Assembly (NCBI GenBank): GCA_027405735.1
Contig: JAPEHQ010000002.1
Location: forward strand, 1 to 64,000
From: Mucor racemosus
Taxonomy: Eukaryota; Mucoromycota; Mucoromycetes; Mucorales; Mucoraceae
Reading direction: 5' to 3'
DNA: 64,000 bases
This document shows, piece by piece, positions 1 through 15,528 of the stretch (position 1 is the first letter of the stretch; each line of letters opens with the position of its first letter). The notes under the pieces were generated by a model, which ran no database searches, was not told the origin of the DNA, and saw nothing but the letters and a program-made list of their open reading frames with translations. The position numbers were made by a program, and so were the translations under genes.

Positions 1-3000
1 AAAAATAAGTCGAAAAGATACTAAGGTATTGCAATGATGGTTATTAAGTAAAGTCTACGTTTATTTTCATTCTCTATCAGGATATCTAGTTTTGGATCGT
101 TGTGGAGACTTTTTTATTTTTTTAAAATTTTGTGAGAGCACTTTTTCTGTTATAGAGATCCATGAAGGGATGACAGGTATGCAAAGCTAAAACCATAGGA
201 TAGTCTCATTAGCATCTATCTAACGAATTTTACCTCGTCAAAAAATATTGATTTTCCATCGAGAGAGATTGAATGAGGACTGATTTGGTGATGACAAAAA
301 GGATCCATTTTGGACGAGGATATACAAGGGTAAATTTTCGCCGACCAAAAAAATGATCAAAAAAATTAATATCCCCACAAAATAGGGCTACAGCTACGTA
401 TAAATACTCATTTTGTAGATAATTTTGTTGCGCATAATGTAAAAATAAAATATTTAGGGTTGCATTTGAATGAAGGGTGCTTTTTGATCAAAAACCGTTA
501 AAATTTGACATTAAATTTACTAGGGATTTTATGAGAAAAATATTTTTAAAATTTACACAGATCGATTCAGAATTAAAAACTGAACCTAAACATTTAATAC
601 GCTAGTTCAACTTACTATGTGTTTTTGTGAGTAATTAAACATACAAGGTTTTTTTTGGATTTTTTTGGATTTTTTTTTCCATTTGAACACTTTTTTGAAT
701 TGAAGCTCAGTCACCTGTGCATATCTGATTATACAATTTTATATGGTGATATTCAAAATCGGAGCGTGCCCCCATTTCAATAGATAATCAGGAAATGAAA
801 ATGTAAGATATACTTGAGATGCTATAGAATATTGACAAAAAAGTTATTTCTATTCATCTTGATTTTTCAGCGAGTATAAAGGTTTCAAAAGTGAAACACT
901 TGTTTTCTCCCCGCTTAAAATCTCAATCTAAGATGTCAAATATCTCGAGTTTTTATAGGCTTGAAAATAATAGTTTCTAAGCTAAATCTTCTTGTTTTTC
1001 AATGTTTTATTACATATTAAAGTTTCATGGATGGTTTTTTTTTTGGACCCCCAAACCTCATAATTGTAAATCCTGTTTTTTTTTTTTTTCTATTTTGTAG
1101 TTTTAACAATTTGGAGAATTTTCACGTTTTTTTACAAAAGTATCGCTAGGAATTAGGCAACCAAGTTTTCTGGGGTAAAATTGGCTGCTAAAAACGAATC
1201 TGCAATTTATTTTATTGTATCTATCAATTTCACCGAGATTTTTGTGGTATAAATTTTGCTGGATTCTAGTATATACGCCTATGGCAACCCTTAAATTTCA
1301 TTATAAAGTCTTACTTGAACACATAATAAAAGTTGTTGAACAATTTATTTCACACATTTTGATATATAATTCTAAACGTCAAGTCTAGTTTCAACAATTT
1401 TAGAAGGAGAAAACCAGTCAAAAAGCGTGAATATTTGTACTGGTAATCGATTTTAGCAGAACCTTGTTTTCAAAAACGGTATCTATCCATTCAACATTGT
1501 CCCGGCTACAAATTTTATTAAATGAAGCAAGGATGGTTACTATAGTGATTGTTTCATAAATTTGAATGATGCAGAAATGGCCAGCTTAAAATTGAGAAAG
1601 CGCATTTGAAATAAAAATAAGTCGAAAAGATACTAAGGTATTGCAATGATGGTTATTAAGTAAAGTCTACGTTATTTTTCATTCTCTATCAGATATCTAG
1701 TTTTTGGATCGTTGTGGAGACTTTTTTATTTTTATAAATTTTGTGAGAGCACTTTTTCTGTTATAGAGATCCATGAAGGGATGACAGGTATGCAAAGCTA
1801 AAACCATAGGATAGTACTCATTAGCATCTATCTAACGAATTTTACCTCGTCAAAAAATATTGATTTTCCATCGAGAAAATGAGATTGAAGGACTGATTTT
1901 TGGTGATGACAAAAAGGATCCATTTTGGACGAGGATATACAAGGGTAAATTTTCGCCGACCAAAAAAAATGATCAAAAAAAATTAATATCCCCACAAAAA
2001 ATAGGGCTACAGCTACGTATAAATACTCATTTTGTAGATAATTTTGTTGCGCATAATGTAAAATAAAATATTTTAGGGTTGCATTTGAATGAAGGGTGCT
2101 TTTTGATCAAAAACCGTTAAAATTTGACATTAAATTTACTAGGGATTTTATGAGAAAAATATTTTTAAAATTTACACAGATCGATTCAGAATTAAAAACT
2201 GAACCTAAAACATTTAATACGCTAGTTCAACTTACTATGTGTTTTTGTGAGTAATTAAACATACAAGGTTTTTTTGGATTTTTTTGGATTTTTTTTCCAT
2301 TTGAACACTTTTTTGAATTGAAGCTCAGTCACCTGTGCATATCTGATTATACAATTTTATATGGTGATATTCAAAATCGGAGCGTGCCCCCATTTCAATA
2401 GATAATCAGGAAATGAAAAATGTAAGATATACTTGAGATGCTATAGAATATTGACAAAAAAGTTATTTCTATTCATCTTGATTTTTCAGCGAGTATAAAG
2501 GTTTCAAAAGTGAAACACTTGTTTTCTCCCCGCTTAAAATCTCAATCTAAGATGTCAAATATCTCGAGTTTTTATAGGCTTGAAAAAATAGTTTCTAAGC
2601 TAAATCTTCTTGTTTTTCAATGTTTTATTACATATTAAAGTTTCATGGATGGTTTTTTTTGGACCCCCAAACCTCATAATTGTAAATCCTGTTTTTTTTT
2701 TGTTTTTCTATTTTGTAGTTTTAACAATTTGGAGAATTTTCACGTTTTTTTACAAAAGTATCGCTAGGAATTAGGCAACCAAGTTTTCTGGGGTAAAATT
2801 GGCTGCTAAAAACGAATCTGCAATTTATTTTATTGTATCTATCAATTTCACCGAGATTTTTGTGGTATAAATTTTGCTGGATTCTAGTATATACGCCTAT
2901 GGCAACCCTTAAATTTCATTATAAAGTCTTACTTGAACACATAATAAAAGTTGTTGACAATTTATTTCACACATTTTGATATATACTAAACGTCAAGTCT

Positions 3001-6000
3001 AGTTTCAACAATTTTAGAAGGAGAAAACCAGTCAAAAAGCGTGAATATTTGTACTGGTAATCGATTTTAGCAGAACCTTGTTTTCAAAAACGGTATCTAT
3101 CCATTCAACATTGTCCCGGCTACAAATTTTATTAAATGAAGCAAGGATGGTTACTATAGTGATTGTTTCATAAATTTGAATGATGCAGAAATGGCCAGCT
3201 TAAAATTGAGAAAGCGCATTTGAAATAAAAATAAGTCGAAAAGATACTAAGGTATTGCAATGATGGTTTTAAGTAAAGTCTACGTTATTTTTCATTCTCT
3301 ATCAGGATATCTAGTTTTTGGATCGTTGTGGAGACTTTTTTATTTTTTTATAAATTTTGTGAGAGCACTTTTTCTGTTATAGAGATCCATGAATGACAGG
3401 TATGCAAAGCTAAAACCATAGGATAGTACTCATTAGCATCTATCTAACGAATTTTACCTCGTCAAAAAATATTGATTTTCCATCGAGAAAATTGAGATTG
3501 AAGGACTGATTTTTGGTGATGACAAAAAGGATCCATTTTGGACGAGGATATACAAGGGTAAATTTTCGCCGACCAAAAAAATGATCAAAAAAATTAATAT
3601 CCCCACAAAAAATAGGGCTACAGCTACGTATAAATACTCATTTTGTAGATAATTTTGTTGCGCATAATGTAAAATAAAATATTTAGGGTTGCATTTGAAT
3701 GAAGGGTGCTTTTTGATCAAAAACCGTTAAATTTGACATTAAATTTACTAGGGATTTTATGAGAAAAATATTTTAAAATTTACACAGATCGATTCAGAAT
3801 TAAAAACTGAACCTAAAACATTTAATACGCTAGTTCAACTTACTATGTGTTTTTGTGAGTAATTAAACATACAAGGTTTTTTTTGGATTTTTTTGGATTT
3901 TTTTTCCATTTGAACACTTTTTTGAATTGAAGCTCAGTCACCTGTGCATATCTGATTATACAATTTTATATGGTGATATTCAAAATCGGAGCGTGCCCCC
4001 ATTTCAATAGATAATCAGGAAATGAAAAATGTAAGATATACTTGAGATGCTATAGAATATTGACAAAAAAGTTATTTCTATTCATCTTGATTTTTCAGCG
4101 AGTATAAAGGTTTCAAAAGTGAAACACTTGTTTTCTCCCCGCTTAAAATCTCAATCTAAGATGTCAAATATCTCGAGTTTTTATAGGCTTGAAAATAATA
4201 GTTTCTAAGCTAAATCTTCTTGTTTTTCAATGTTTTATTACATATTAAAGTTTCATGGATGGTTTTTTTTTGGACCCCCAAACCTCATAATTGTAAATCC
4301 TGTTTTTTTTTGTTTTTCTATTTTGTAGTTTTAACAATTTGGAGAATTTTCACGTTTTTTTACAAAAGTATCGCTAGGAATTAGGCAACCAAGTTTTCTG
4401 GGGTAAAATTGGCTGCTAAAAACGAATCTGCAATTATTTTATTGTATCTATCAATTTCACCGAGATTTTTGTGGTATAAATTTTGCTGGATTCTAGTATA
4501 TACGCCTATGGCAACCCTTAAATTTCATTATAAAGTCTTACTTGAACACATAATAAAAGTTGTTGAACAATTTATTTCACACATTTTGATATATAATTCT
4601 AAACGTCAAGTCTAGTTTCAACAATTTTAGAAGGAGAAAACCAGTCAAAAAGCGTGAATATTTGTACTGGTAATCGATTTTAGCAGAACCTTGTTTTCAA
4701 AAACGGTATCTATCCATTCAACATTGTCCCGGCTACAAATTTTATTAAATGAAGCAAGGATGGTTACTATAGTGATTGTTTCATAAATTTGAATGATGCA
4801 GAAATGGCCAGCTTAAAATTGAGAAAGCGCATTTGAAATAAAAATAAGTCGAAAAGATACTAAGGTATTGCAATGATGGTTATTAAGTAAAGTCTACGTT
4901 ATTTTTCATTCTCTATCAGGATATCTAGTTTTTGGATCGTTGTGGAGACTTTTTTATTTTTTTATAAATTTTGTGAGAGCACTTTTTCTGTTATAGAGAT
5001 CCATGAAGGGATGACAGGTATGCAAAGCTAAAACCATAGGATAGTACTCATTAGCATCTATCTAACGAATTTTACCTCGTCAAAAAATATTGATTTTCCA
5101 TCGAGAAAATTGAGATTGAAGGACTGATTTTTGGTGATGACAAAAAGGATCCATTTTGGACGAGGATATACAAGGGTAAATTTTCGCCGACCAAAAAAAA
5201 TGATCAAAAAAAATAATATCCCCACAAAAAATAGGGCTACAGCTACGTATAAATACTCATTTTGTAGATAATTTTGTTGCGCATAATGTAAAAATAAAAT
5301 ATTTTAGGGTTGCATTTGAATGAAGGGTGCTTTTTGATCAAAAACCGTTAAAATTTGACATTAAATTTACTAGGGATTTTATGAGAAAAATATTTTTAAA
5401 ATTTACACAGATCGATTCAGAATTAAAAACTGAACCTAAAACATTTAATACGCTAGTTCAACTTACTATGTGTTTTTGTGAGTAATTAAACATACAAGGT
5501 TTTTTTTGGATTTTTTTGGATTTTTTTTCCATTTGAACACTTTTTTGAATTGAAGCTCAGTCACCTGTGCATATCTGATTATACAATTTTATATGGTGAT
5601 ATTCAAAATCGGAGCGTGCCCCCATTTCAATAGATAATCAGGAAATGAAAAATGTAAGATATACTTGAGATGCTATAGAATATTGACAAAAAAGTTATTT
5701 CTATTCATCTTGATTTTTCAGCGAGTATAAAGGTTTCAAAAGTGAAACACTTGTTTTCTCCCCGCTTAAAATCTCAATCTAAGATGTCAAATATCTCGAG
5801 TTTTTATAGGCTTGAAAATAATAGTTTCTAAGCTAAATCTTCTTGTTTTTCAATGTTTTATTACATATTAAAGTTTCATGGATGGTTTTTTTTTGGACCC
5901 CCAAACCTCATAATTGTAAATCCTGTTTTTTTTTTGTTTTTCTATTTTGTAGTTTTAACAATTTGGAGAATTTTCACGTTTTTTTACAAAAGTATCGCTA

Positions 6001-9000
6001 GGAATTAGGCAACCAAGTTTTCTGGGGTAAAATTGGCTGCTAAAAACGAATCTGCAATTTATTTTATTGTATCTATCAATTTCACCGAGATTTTTGTGGT
6101 ATAAATTTTGCTGGATTCTAGTATATACGCCTATGGCAACCCTTAAATTTCATTATAAAGTCTTACTTGAACACATAATAAAAGTTGTTGAACAATTTAT
6201 TTCACACATTTTGATATATAATTCTAAACGTCAAGTCTAGTTTCAACAATTTTAGAAGGAGAAAACCAGTCAAAAAGCGTGAATATTTGTACTGGTAATC
6301 GATTTTAGCAGAACCTTGTTTTCAAAAACGGTATCTATCCATTCAACATTGTCCCGGCTACAAATTTTATTAAATGAAGCAAGGATGGTTACTATAGTGA
6401 TTGTTTCATAAATTTGAATGATGCAGAAATGGCCAGCTTAAAATTGAGAAAGCGCATTTGAAATAAAAATAAGTCGAAAAGATACTAAGGTATTGCAATG
6501 ATGGTTATTAAGTAAAGTCTACGTTATTTTTCATTCTCTATCAGGATATCTAGTTTTTGGATCGTTGTGGAGACTTTTTTATTTTTTTATAAATTTTGTG
6601 AGAGCACTTTTTCTGTTATAGAGATCCATGAAGGGATGACAGGTATGCAAAGCTAAAACCATAGGATAGTACTCATTAGCATCTATCTAACGAATTTTAC
6701 CTCGTCAAAAAATATTGATTTTCCATCGAGAAAATTGAGATTGAAGGACTGATTTTTGGTGATGACAAAAAGGATCCATTTTGGACGAGGATATACAAGG
6801 GTAAATTTTCGCCGACCAAAAAAAATGATCAAAAAAAATTAATATCCCCACAAAAAATAGGGCTACAGCTACGTATAAATACTCATTTTGTAGATAATTT
6901 TGTTGCGCATAATGTAAAAATAAAATATTTTAGGGTTGCATTTGAATGAAGGGTGCTTTTTGATCAAAAACCGTTAAAATTTGACATTAAATTTACTAGG
7001 GATTTTATGAGAAAAATATTTTTAAAATTTACACAGATCGATTCAGAATTAAAAACTGAACCTAAAACATTTAATACGCTAGTTCAACTTACTATGTGTT
7101 TTTGTGAGTAATTAAACATACAAGGTTTTTTTTGGATTTTTTTGGATTTTTTTTCCATTTGAACACTTTTTTGAATTGAAGCTCAGTCACCTGTGCATAT
7201 CTGATTATACAATTTTATATGGTGATATTCAAAATCGGAGCGTGCCCCCATTTCAATAGATAATCAGGAAATGAAAAATGTAAGATATACTTGAGATGCT
7301 ATAGAATATTGACAAAAAAGTTATTTCTATTCATCTTGATTTTTCAGCGAGTATAAAGGTTTCAAAAGTGAAACACTTGTTTTCTCCCCGCTTAAAATCT
7401 CAATCTAAGATGTCAAATATCTCGAGTTTTTATAGGCTTGAAAATAATAGTTTCTAAGCTAAATCTTCTTGTTTTTCAATGTTTTATTACATATTAAAGT
7501 TTCATGGATGGTTTTTTTTGGACCCCCAAACCTCATAATTGTAAATCCTGTTTTTTTTTTGTTTTTCTATTTTGTAGTTTTAACAATTTGGAGAATTTTC
7601 ACGTTTTTTTACAAAAGTATCGCTAGGAATTAGGCAACCAAGTTTTCTGGGGTAAAATTGGCTGCTAAAAACGAATCTGCAATTTATTTTATTGTATCTA
7701 TCAATTTCACCGAGATTTTTGTGGTATAAATTTTGCTGGATTCTAGTATATACGCCTATGGCAACCCTTAAATTTCATTATAAAGTCTTACTTGAACACA
7801 TAATAAAAGTTGTTGAACAATTTATTTCACACATTTTGATATATAATTCTAAACGTCAAGTCTAGTTTCAACAATTTTAGAAGGAGAAAACCAGTCAAAA
7901 AGCGTGAATATTTGTACTGGTAATCGATTTTAGCAGAACCTTGTTTTCAAAAACGGTATCTATCCATTCAACATTGTCCCGGCTACAAATTTTATTAAAT
8001 GAAGCAAGGATGGTTACTATAGTGATTGTTTCATAAATTTGAATGATGCAGAAATGGCCAGCTTAAAATTGAGAAAGCGCATTTGAAATAAAAATAAGTC
8101 GAAAAGATACTAAGGTATTGCAATGATGGTTATTAAGTAAAGTCTACGTTATTTTTCATTCTCTATCAGGATATCTAGTTTTTGGATCGTTGTGGAGACT
8201 TTTTTATTTTTTATAAATTTTGTGAGAGCACTTTTTCTGTTATAGAGATCCATGAAGGGATGACAGGTATGCAAAGCTAAAACCATAGGATAGTACTCAT
8301 TAGCATCTATCTAACGAATTTTACCTCGTCAAAAAATATTGATTTTCCATCGAGAAAATTGAGATTGAAGGACTGATTTTTGGTGATGACAAAAAGGATC
8401 CATTTTGGACGAGGATATACAAGGGTAAATTTTCGCCGACCAAAAAAAATGATCAAAAAAAATTAATATCCCCACAAAAAATAGGGCTACAGCTACGTAT
8501 AAATACTCATTTTGTAGATAATTTTGTTGCGCATAATGTAAAAATAAAATATTTTAGGGTTGCATTTGAATGAAGGGTGCTTTTTGATCAAAAACCGTTA
8601 AAATTTGACATTAAATTTACTAGGGATTTTATGAGAAAAATATTTTTAAAATTTACACAGATCGATTCAGAATTAAAAACTGAACCTAAAACATTTAATA
8701 CGCTAGTTCAACTTACTATGTGTTTTTGTGAGTAATTAAACATACAAGGTTTTTTTTGGATTTTTTTGGATTTTTTTTCCATTTGAACACTTTTTTGAAT
8801 TGAAGCTCAGTCACCTGTGCATATCTGATTATACAATTTTATATGGTGATATTCAAAATCGGAGCGTGCCCCCATTTCAATAGATAATCAGGAAATGAAA
8901 AATGTAAGATATACTTGAGATGCTATAGAATATTGACAAAAAAGTTATTTCTATTCATCTTGATTTTTCAGCGAGTATAAAGGTTTCAAAAGTGAAACAC

Positions 9001-12000
9001 TTGTTTTCTCCCCGCTTAAAATCTCAATCTAAGATGTCAAATATCTCGAGTTTTTATAGGCTTGAAAATAATAGTTTCTAAGCTAAATCTTCTTGTTTTT
9101 CAATGTTTTATTACATATTAAAGTTTCATGGATGGTTTTTTTTTGGACCCCCAAACCTCATAATTGTAAATCCTGTTTTTTTTTTGTTTTTCTATTTTGT
9201 AGTTTTAACAATTTGGAGAATTTTCACGTTTTTTTACAAAAGTATCGCTAGGAATTAGGCAACCAAGTTTTCTGGGGTAAAATTGGCTGCTAAAAACGAA
9301 TCTGCAATTTATTTTATTGTATCTATCAATTTCACCGAGATTTTTGTGGTATAAATTTTGCTGGATTCTAGTATATACGCCTATGGCAACCCTTAAATTT
9401 CATTATAAAGTCTTACTTGAACACATAATAAAAGTTGTTGAACAATTTATTTCACACATTTTGATATATAATTCTAAACGTCAAGTCTAGTTTCAACAAT
9501 TTTAGAAGGAGAAAACCAGTCAAAAAGCGTGAATATTTGTACTGGTAATCGATTTTAGCAGAACCTTGTTTTCAAAAACGGTATCTATCCATTCAACATT
9601 GTCCCGGCTACAAATTTTATTAAATGAAGCAAGGATGGTTACTATAGTGATTGTTTCATAAATTTGAATGATGCAGAAATGGCCAGCTTAAAATTGAGAA
9701 AGCGCATTTGAAATAAAAATAAGTCGAAAAGATACTAAGGTATTGCAATGATGGTTATTAAGTAAAGTCTACGTTATTTTTCATTCTCTATCAGGATATC
9801 TAGTTTTTGGATCGTTGTGGAGACTTTTTTATTTTTTTATAAATTTTGTGAGAGCACTTTTTCTGTTATAGAGATCCATGAAGGGATGACAGGTATGCAA
9901 AGCTAAAACCATAGGATAGTACTCATTAGCATCTATCTAACGAATTTTACCTCGTCAAAAAATATTGATTTTCCATCGAGAAAATTGAGATTGAAGGACT
10001 GATTTTTGGTGATGACAAAAAGGATCCATTTTGGACGAGGATATACAAGGGTAAATTTTCGCCGACCAAAAAAAATGATCAAAAAAAATTAATATCCCCA
10101 CAAAAAATAGGGCTACAGCTACGTATAAATACTCATTTTGTAGATAATTTTGTTGCGCATAATGTAAAAATAAAATATTTTAGGGTTGCATTTGAATGAA
10201 GGGTGCTTTTTGATCAAAAACCGTTAAAATTTGACATTAAATTTACTAGGGATTTTATGAGAAAAATATTTTTAAAATTTACACAGATCGATTCAGAATT
10301 AAAAACTGAACCTAAAACATTTAATACGCTAGTTCAACTTACTATGTGTTTTTGTGAGTAATTAAACATACAAGGTTTTTTTTGGATTTTTTTGGATTTT
10401 TTTTCCATTTGAACACTTTTTTGAATTGAAGCTCAGTCACCTGTGCATATCTGATTATACAATTTTATATGGTGATATTCAAAATCGGAGCGTGCCCCCA
10501 TTTCAATAGATAATCAGGAAATGAAAAATGTAAGATATACTTGAGATGCTATAGAATATTGACAAAAAAGTTATTTCTATTCATCTTGATTTTTCAGCGA
10601 GTATAAAGGTTTCAAAAGTGAAACACTTGTTTTCTCCCCGCTTAAAATCTCAATCTAAGATGTCAAATATCTCGAGTTTTTATAGGCTTGAAAATAATAG
10701 TTTCTAAGCTAAATCTTCTTGTTTTTCAATGTTTTATTACATATTAAAGTTTCATGGATGGTTTTTTTTTGGACCCCCAAACCTCATAATTGTAAATCCT
10801 GTTTTTTTTTTTTTTTATTATTTTGTAGTTTTAACAATTTGGAGAATTTTCACGTTTTTTTACAAAAGTATCGCTAGGAATTAGGCAACCAAGTTTTCTG
10901 GGGTAAAATTGGCTGCTAAAAACGAATCTGCAATTTATTTTATTGTATCTATCAATTTCACCGAGATTTTTGTGGTATAAATTTTGCTGGATTCTAGTAT
11001 ATACGCCTATGGCAACCCTTAAATTTCATTATAAAGTCTTACTTGAACACATAATAAAAGTTGTTGAACAATTTATTTCACACATTTTGATATATAATTC
11101 TAAACGTCAAGTCTAGTTTCAACAATTTTAGAAGGAGAAAACCAGTCAAAAAGCGTGAATATTTGTACTGGTAATCGATTTTAGCAGAACCTTGTTTTCA
11201 AAAACGGTATCTATCCATTCAACATTGTCCCGGCTACAAATTTTATTAAATGAAGCAAGGATGGTTACTATAGTGATTGTTTCATAAATTTGAATGATGC
11301 AGAAATGGCCAGCTTAAAATTGAGAAAGCGCATTTGAAATAAAAATAAGTCGAAAAGATACTAAGGTATTGCAATGATGGTTATTAAGTAAAGTCTACGT
11401 TATTTTTCATTCTCTATCAGGATATCTAGTTTTTGGATCGTTGTGGAGACTTTTTTATTTTTTTATAAATTTTGTGAGAGCACTTTTTCTGTTATAGAGA
11501 TCCATGAAGGGATGACAGGTATGCAAAGCTAAAACCATAGGATAGTACTCATTAGCATCTATCTAACGAATTTTACCTCGTCAAAAAATATTGATTTTCC
11601 ATCGAGAAAATTGAGATTGAAGGACTGATTTTTGGTGATGACAAAAAGGATCCATTTTGGACGAGGATATACAAGGGTAAATTTTCGCCGACCAAAAAAA
11701 ATGATCAAAAAAAATTAATATCCCCACAAAAAATAGGGCTACAGCTACGTATAAATACTCATTTTGTAGATAATTTTGTTGCGCATAATGTAAAAATAAA
11801 ATATTTTAGGGTTGCATTTGAATGAAGGGTGCTTTTTGATCAAAAACCGTTAAAATTTGACATTAAATTTACTAGGGATTTTATGAGAAAAATATTTTTA
11901 AAATTTACACAGATCGATTCAGAATTAAAAACTGAACCTAAAACATTTAATACGCTAGTTCAACTTACTATGTGTTTTTGTGAGTAATTAAACATACAAG

Positions 12001-15000
12001 GTTTTTTTTGGATTTTTTTGGATTTTTTTTCCATTTGAACACTTTTTTGAATTGAAGCTCAGTCACCTGTGCATATCTGATTATACAATTTTATATGGTG
12101 ATATTCAAAATCGGAGCGTGCCCCCATTTCAATAGATAATCAGGAAATGAAAAATGTAAGATATACTTGAGATGCTATAGAATATTGACAAAAAAGTTAT
12201 TTCTATTCATCTTGATTTTTCAGCGAGTATAAAGGTTTCAAAAGTGAAACACTTGTTTTCTCCCCGCTTAAAATCTCAATCTAAGATGTCAAATATCTCG
12301 AGTTTTTATAGGCTTGAAAATAATAGTTTCTAAGCTAAATCTTCTTGTTTTTCAATGTTTTATTACATATTAAAGTTTCATGGATGGTTTTTTTTTGGAC
12401 CCCCAAACCTCATAATTGTAAATCCTGTTTTTTTTTTGTTTTTCTATTTTGTAGTTTTAACAATTTGGAGAATTTTCACGTTTTTTTACAAAAGTATCGC
12501 TAGGAATTAGGCAACCAAGTTTTCTGGGGTAAAATTGGCTGCTAAAAACGAATCTGCAATTTATTTTATTGTATCTATCAATTTCACCGAGATTTTTGTG
12601 GTATAAATTTTGCTGGATTCTAGTATATACGCCTATGGCAACCCTTAAATTTCATTATAAAGTCTTACTTGAACACATAATAAAAGTTGTTGAACAATTT
12701 ATTTCACACATTTTGATATATAATTCTAAACGTCAAGTCTAGTTTCAACAATTTTAGAAGGAGAAAACCAGTCAAAAAGCGTGAATATTTGTACTGGTAA
12801 TCGATTTTAGCAGAACCTTGTTTTCAAAAACGGTATCTATCCATTCAACATTGTCCCGGCTACAAATTTTATTAAATGAAGCAAGGATGGTTACTATAGT
12901 GATTGTTTCATAAATTTGAATGATGCAGAAATGGCCAGCTTAAAATTGAGAAAGCGCATTTGAAATAAAAATAAGTCGAAAAGATACTAAGGTATTGCAA
13001 TGATGGTTATTAAGTAAAGTCTACGTTATTTTTCATTCTCTATCAGGATATCTAGTTTTTGGATCGTTGTGGAGACTTTTTTATTTTTTTATAAATTTTG
13101 TGAGAGCACTTTTTCTGTTATAGAGATCCATGAAGGGATGACAGGTATGCAAAGCTAAAACCATAGGATAGTACTCATTAGCATCTATCTAACGAATTTT
13201 ACCTCGTCAAAAAATATTGATTTTCCATCGAGAAAATTGAGATTGAAGGACTGATTTTTGGTGATGACAAAAAGGATCCATTTTGGACGAGGATATACAA
13301 GGGTAAATTTTCGCCGACCAAAAAAAATGATCAAAAAAAATTAATATCCCCACAAAAAATAGGGCTACAGCTACGTATAAATACTCATTTTGTAGATAAT
13401 TTTGTTGCGCATAATGTAAAAATAAAATATTTTAGGGTTGCATTTGAATGAAGGGTGCTTTTTGATCAAAAACCGTTAAAATTTGACATTAAATTTACTA
13501 GGGATTTTATGAGAAAAATATTTTTAAAATTTACACAGATCGATTCAGAATTAAAAACTGAACCTAAAACATTTAATACGCTAGTTCAACTTACTATGTG
13601 TTTTTGTGAGTAATTAAACATACAAGGTTTTTTTTGGATTTTTTTGGATTTTTTTTCCATTTGAACACTTTTTTGAATTGAAGCTCAGTCACCTGTGCAT
13701 ATCTGATTATACAATTTTATATGGTGATATTCAAAATCGGAGCGTGCCCCCATTTCAATAGATAATCAGGAAATGAAAAATGTAAGATATACTTGAGATG
13801 CTATAGAATATTGACAAAAAAGTTATTTCTATTCATCTTGATTTTTCAGCGAGTATAAAGGTTTCAAAAGTGAAACACTTGTTTTCTCCCCGCTTAAAAT
13901 CTCAATCTAAGATGTCAAATATCTCGAGTTTTTATAGGCTTGAAAATAATAGTTTCTAAGCTAAATCTTCTTGTTTTTCAATGTTTTATTACATATTAAA
14001 GTTTCATGGATGGTTTTTTTTTGGACCCCCAAACCTCATAATTGTAAATCCTGTTTTTTTTTTGTTTTTCTATTTTGTAGTTTTAACAATTTGGAGAATT
14101 TTCACGTTTTTTTACAAAAGTATCGCTAGGAATTAGGCAACCAAGTTTTCTGGGGTAAAATTGGCTGCTAAAAACGAATCTGCAATTTATTTTATTGTAT
14201 CTATCAATTTCACCGAGATTTTTGTGGTATAAATTTTGCTGGATTCTAGTATATACGCCTATGGCAACCCTTAAATTTCATTATAAAGTCTTACTTGAAC
14301 ACATAATAAAAGTTGTTGAACAATTTATTTCACACATTTTGATATATAATTCTAAACGTCAAGTCTAGTTTCAACAATTTTAGAAGGAGAAAACCAGTCA
14401 AAAAGCGTGAATATTTGTACTGGTAATCGATTTTAGCAGAACCTTGTTTTCAAAAACGGTATCTATCCATTCAACATTGTCCCGGCTACAAATTTTATTA
14501 AATGAAGCAAGGATGGTTACTATAGTGATTGTTTCATAAATTTGAATGATGCAGAAATGGCCAGCTTAAAATTGAGAAAGCGCATTTGAAATAAAAATAA
14601 GTCGAAAAGATACTAAGGTATTGCAATGATGGTTATTAAGTAAAGTCTACGTTATTTTTCATTCTCTATCAGGATATCTAGTTTTTGGATCGTTGTGGAG
14701 ACTTTTTTATTTTTTTATAAATTTTGTGAGAGCACTTTTTCTGTTATAGAGATCCATGAAGGGATGACAGGTATGCAAAGCTAAAACCATAGGATAGTAC
14801 TCATTAGCATCTATCTAACGAATTTTACCTCGTCAAAAAATATTGATTTTCCATCGAGAAAATTGAGATTGAAGGACTGATTTTTGGTGATGACAAAAAG
14901 GATCCATTTTGGACGAGGATATACAAGGGTAAATTTTCGCCGACCAAAAAAAATGATCAAAAAAAATTAATATCCCCACAAAAAATAGGGCTACAGCTAC

Positions 15001-15528
15001 GTATAAATACTCATTTTGTAGATAATTTTGTTGCGCATAATGTAAAAATAAAATATTTTAGGGTTGCATTTGAATGAAGGGTGCTTTTTGATCAAAAACC
15101 GTTAAAATTTGACATTAAATTTACTAGGGATTTTATGAGAAAAATATTTTTAAAATTTACACAGATCGATTCAGAATTAAAAACTGAACCTAAAACATTT
15201 AATACGCTAGTTCAACTTACTATGTGTTTTTGTGAGTAATTAAACATACAAGGTTTTTTTTGGATTTTTTTGGATTTTTTTTCCATTTGAACACTTTTTT
15301 GAATTGAAGCTCAGTCACCTGTGCATATCTGATTATACAATTTTATATGGTGATATTCAAAATCGGAGCGTGCCCCCATTTCAATAGATAATCAGGAAAT
15401 GAAAAATGTAAGATATACTTGAGATGCTATAGAATATTGACAAAAAAGTTATTTCTATTCATCTTGATTTTTCAGCGAGTATAAAGGTTTCAAAAGTGAA
15501 ACACTTGTTTTCTCCCCGCTTAAAATCT
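1..15528. repeat. Tandem satellite array, about 1.6 kb unit, nine full copies plus a partial tenth
   Basis: Units start at 1, 1613, 3227, 4840, 6465, 8090, 9715, 11341, 12967 and 14593, giving lengths of 1612, 1614, 1613, 1625, 1625, 1625, 1626, 1626 and 1626 bp; the tenth stops near 15528. Units are in the same orientation and almost identical, differing mostly in homopolymer lengths and a few small deletions, which concentrate in copies 1-3. No long reading frame runs through a unit; the short frames inside it break between copies, so I see no gene. AT-rich with several T-runs and a duplicated GGATTTTTT motif. The array begins at base 1 and so probably extends leftwards. A satellite with a subtelomeric, centromere-flanking or other heterochromatic role is possible, but nothing in the sequence decides which. 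Confidence 0.97.

Noticed and set aside
1860..4615. Short frames inside satellite units (1860-2066, 3454-3720, 4409-4615)
   Set aside because: Each is open in only one or two of nine near-identical units because of single-base indels; a real gene would be kept open in most copies.
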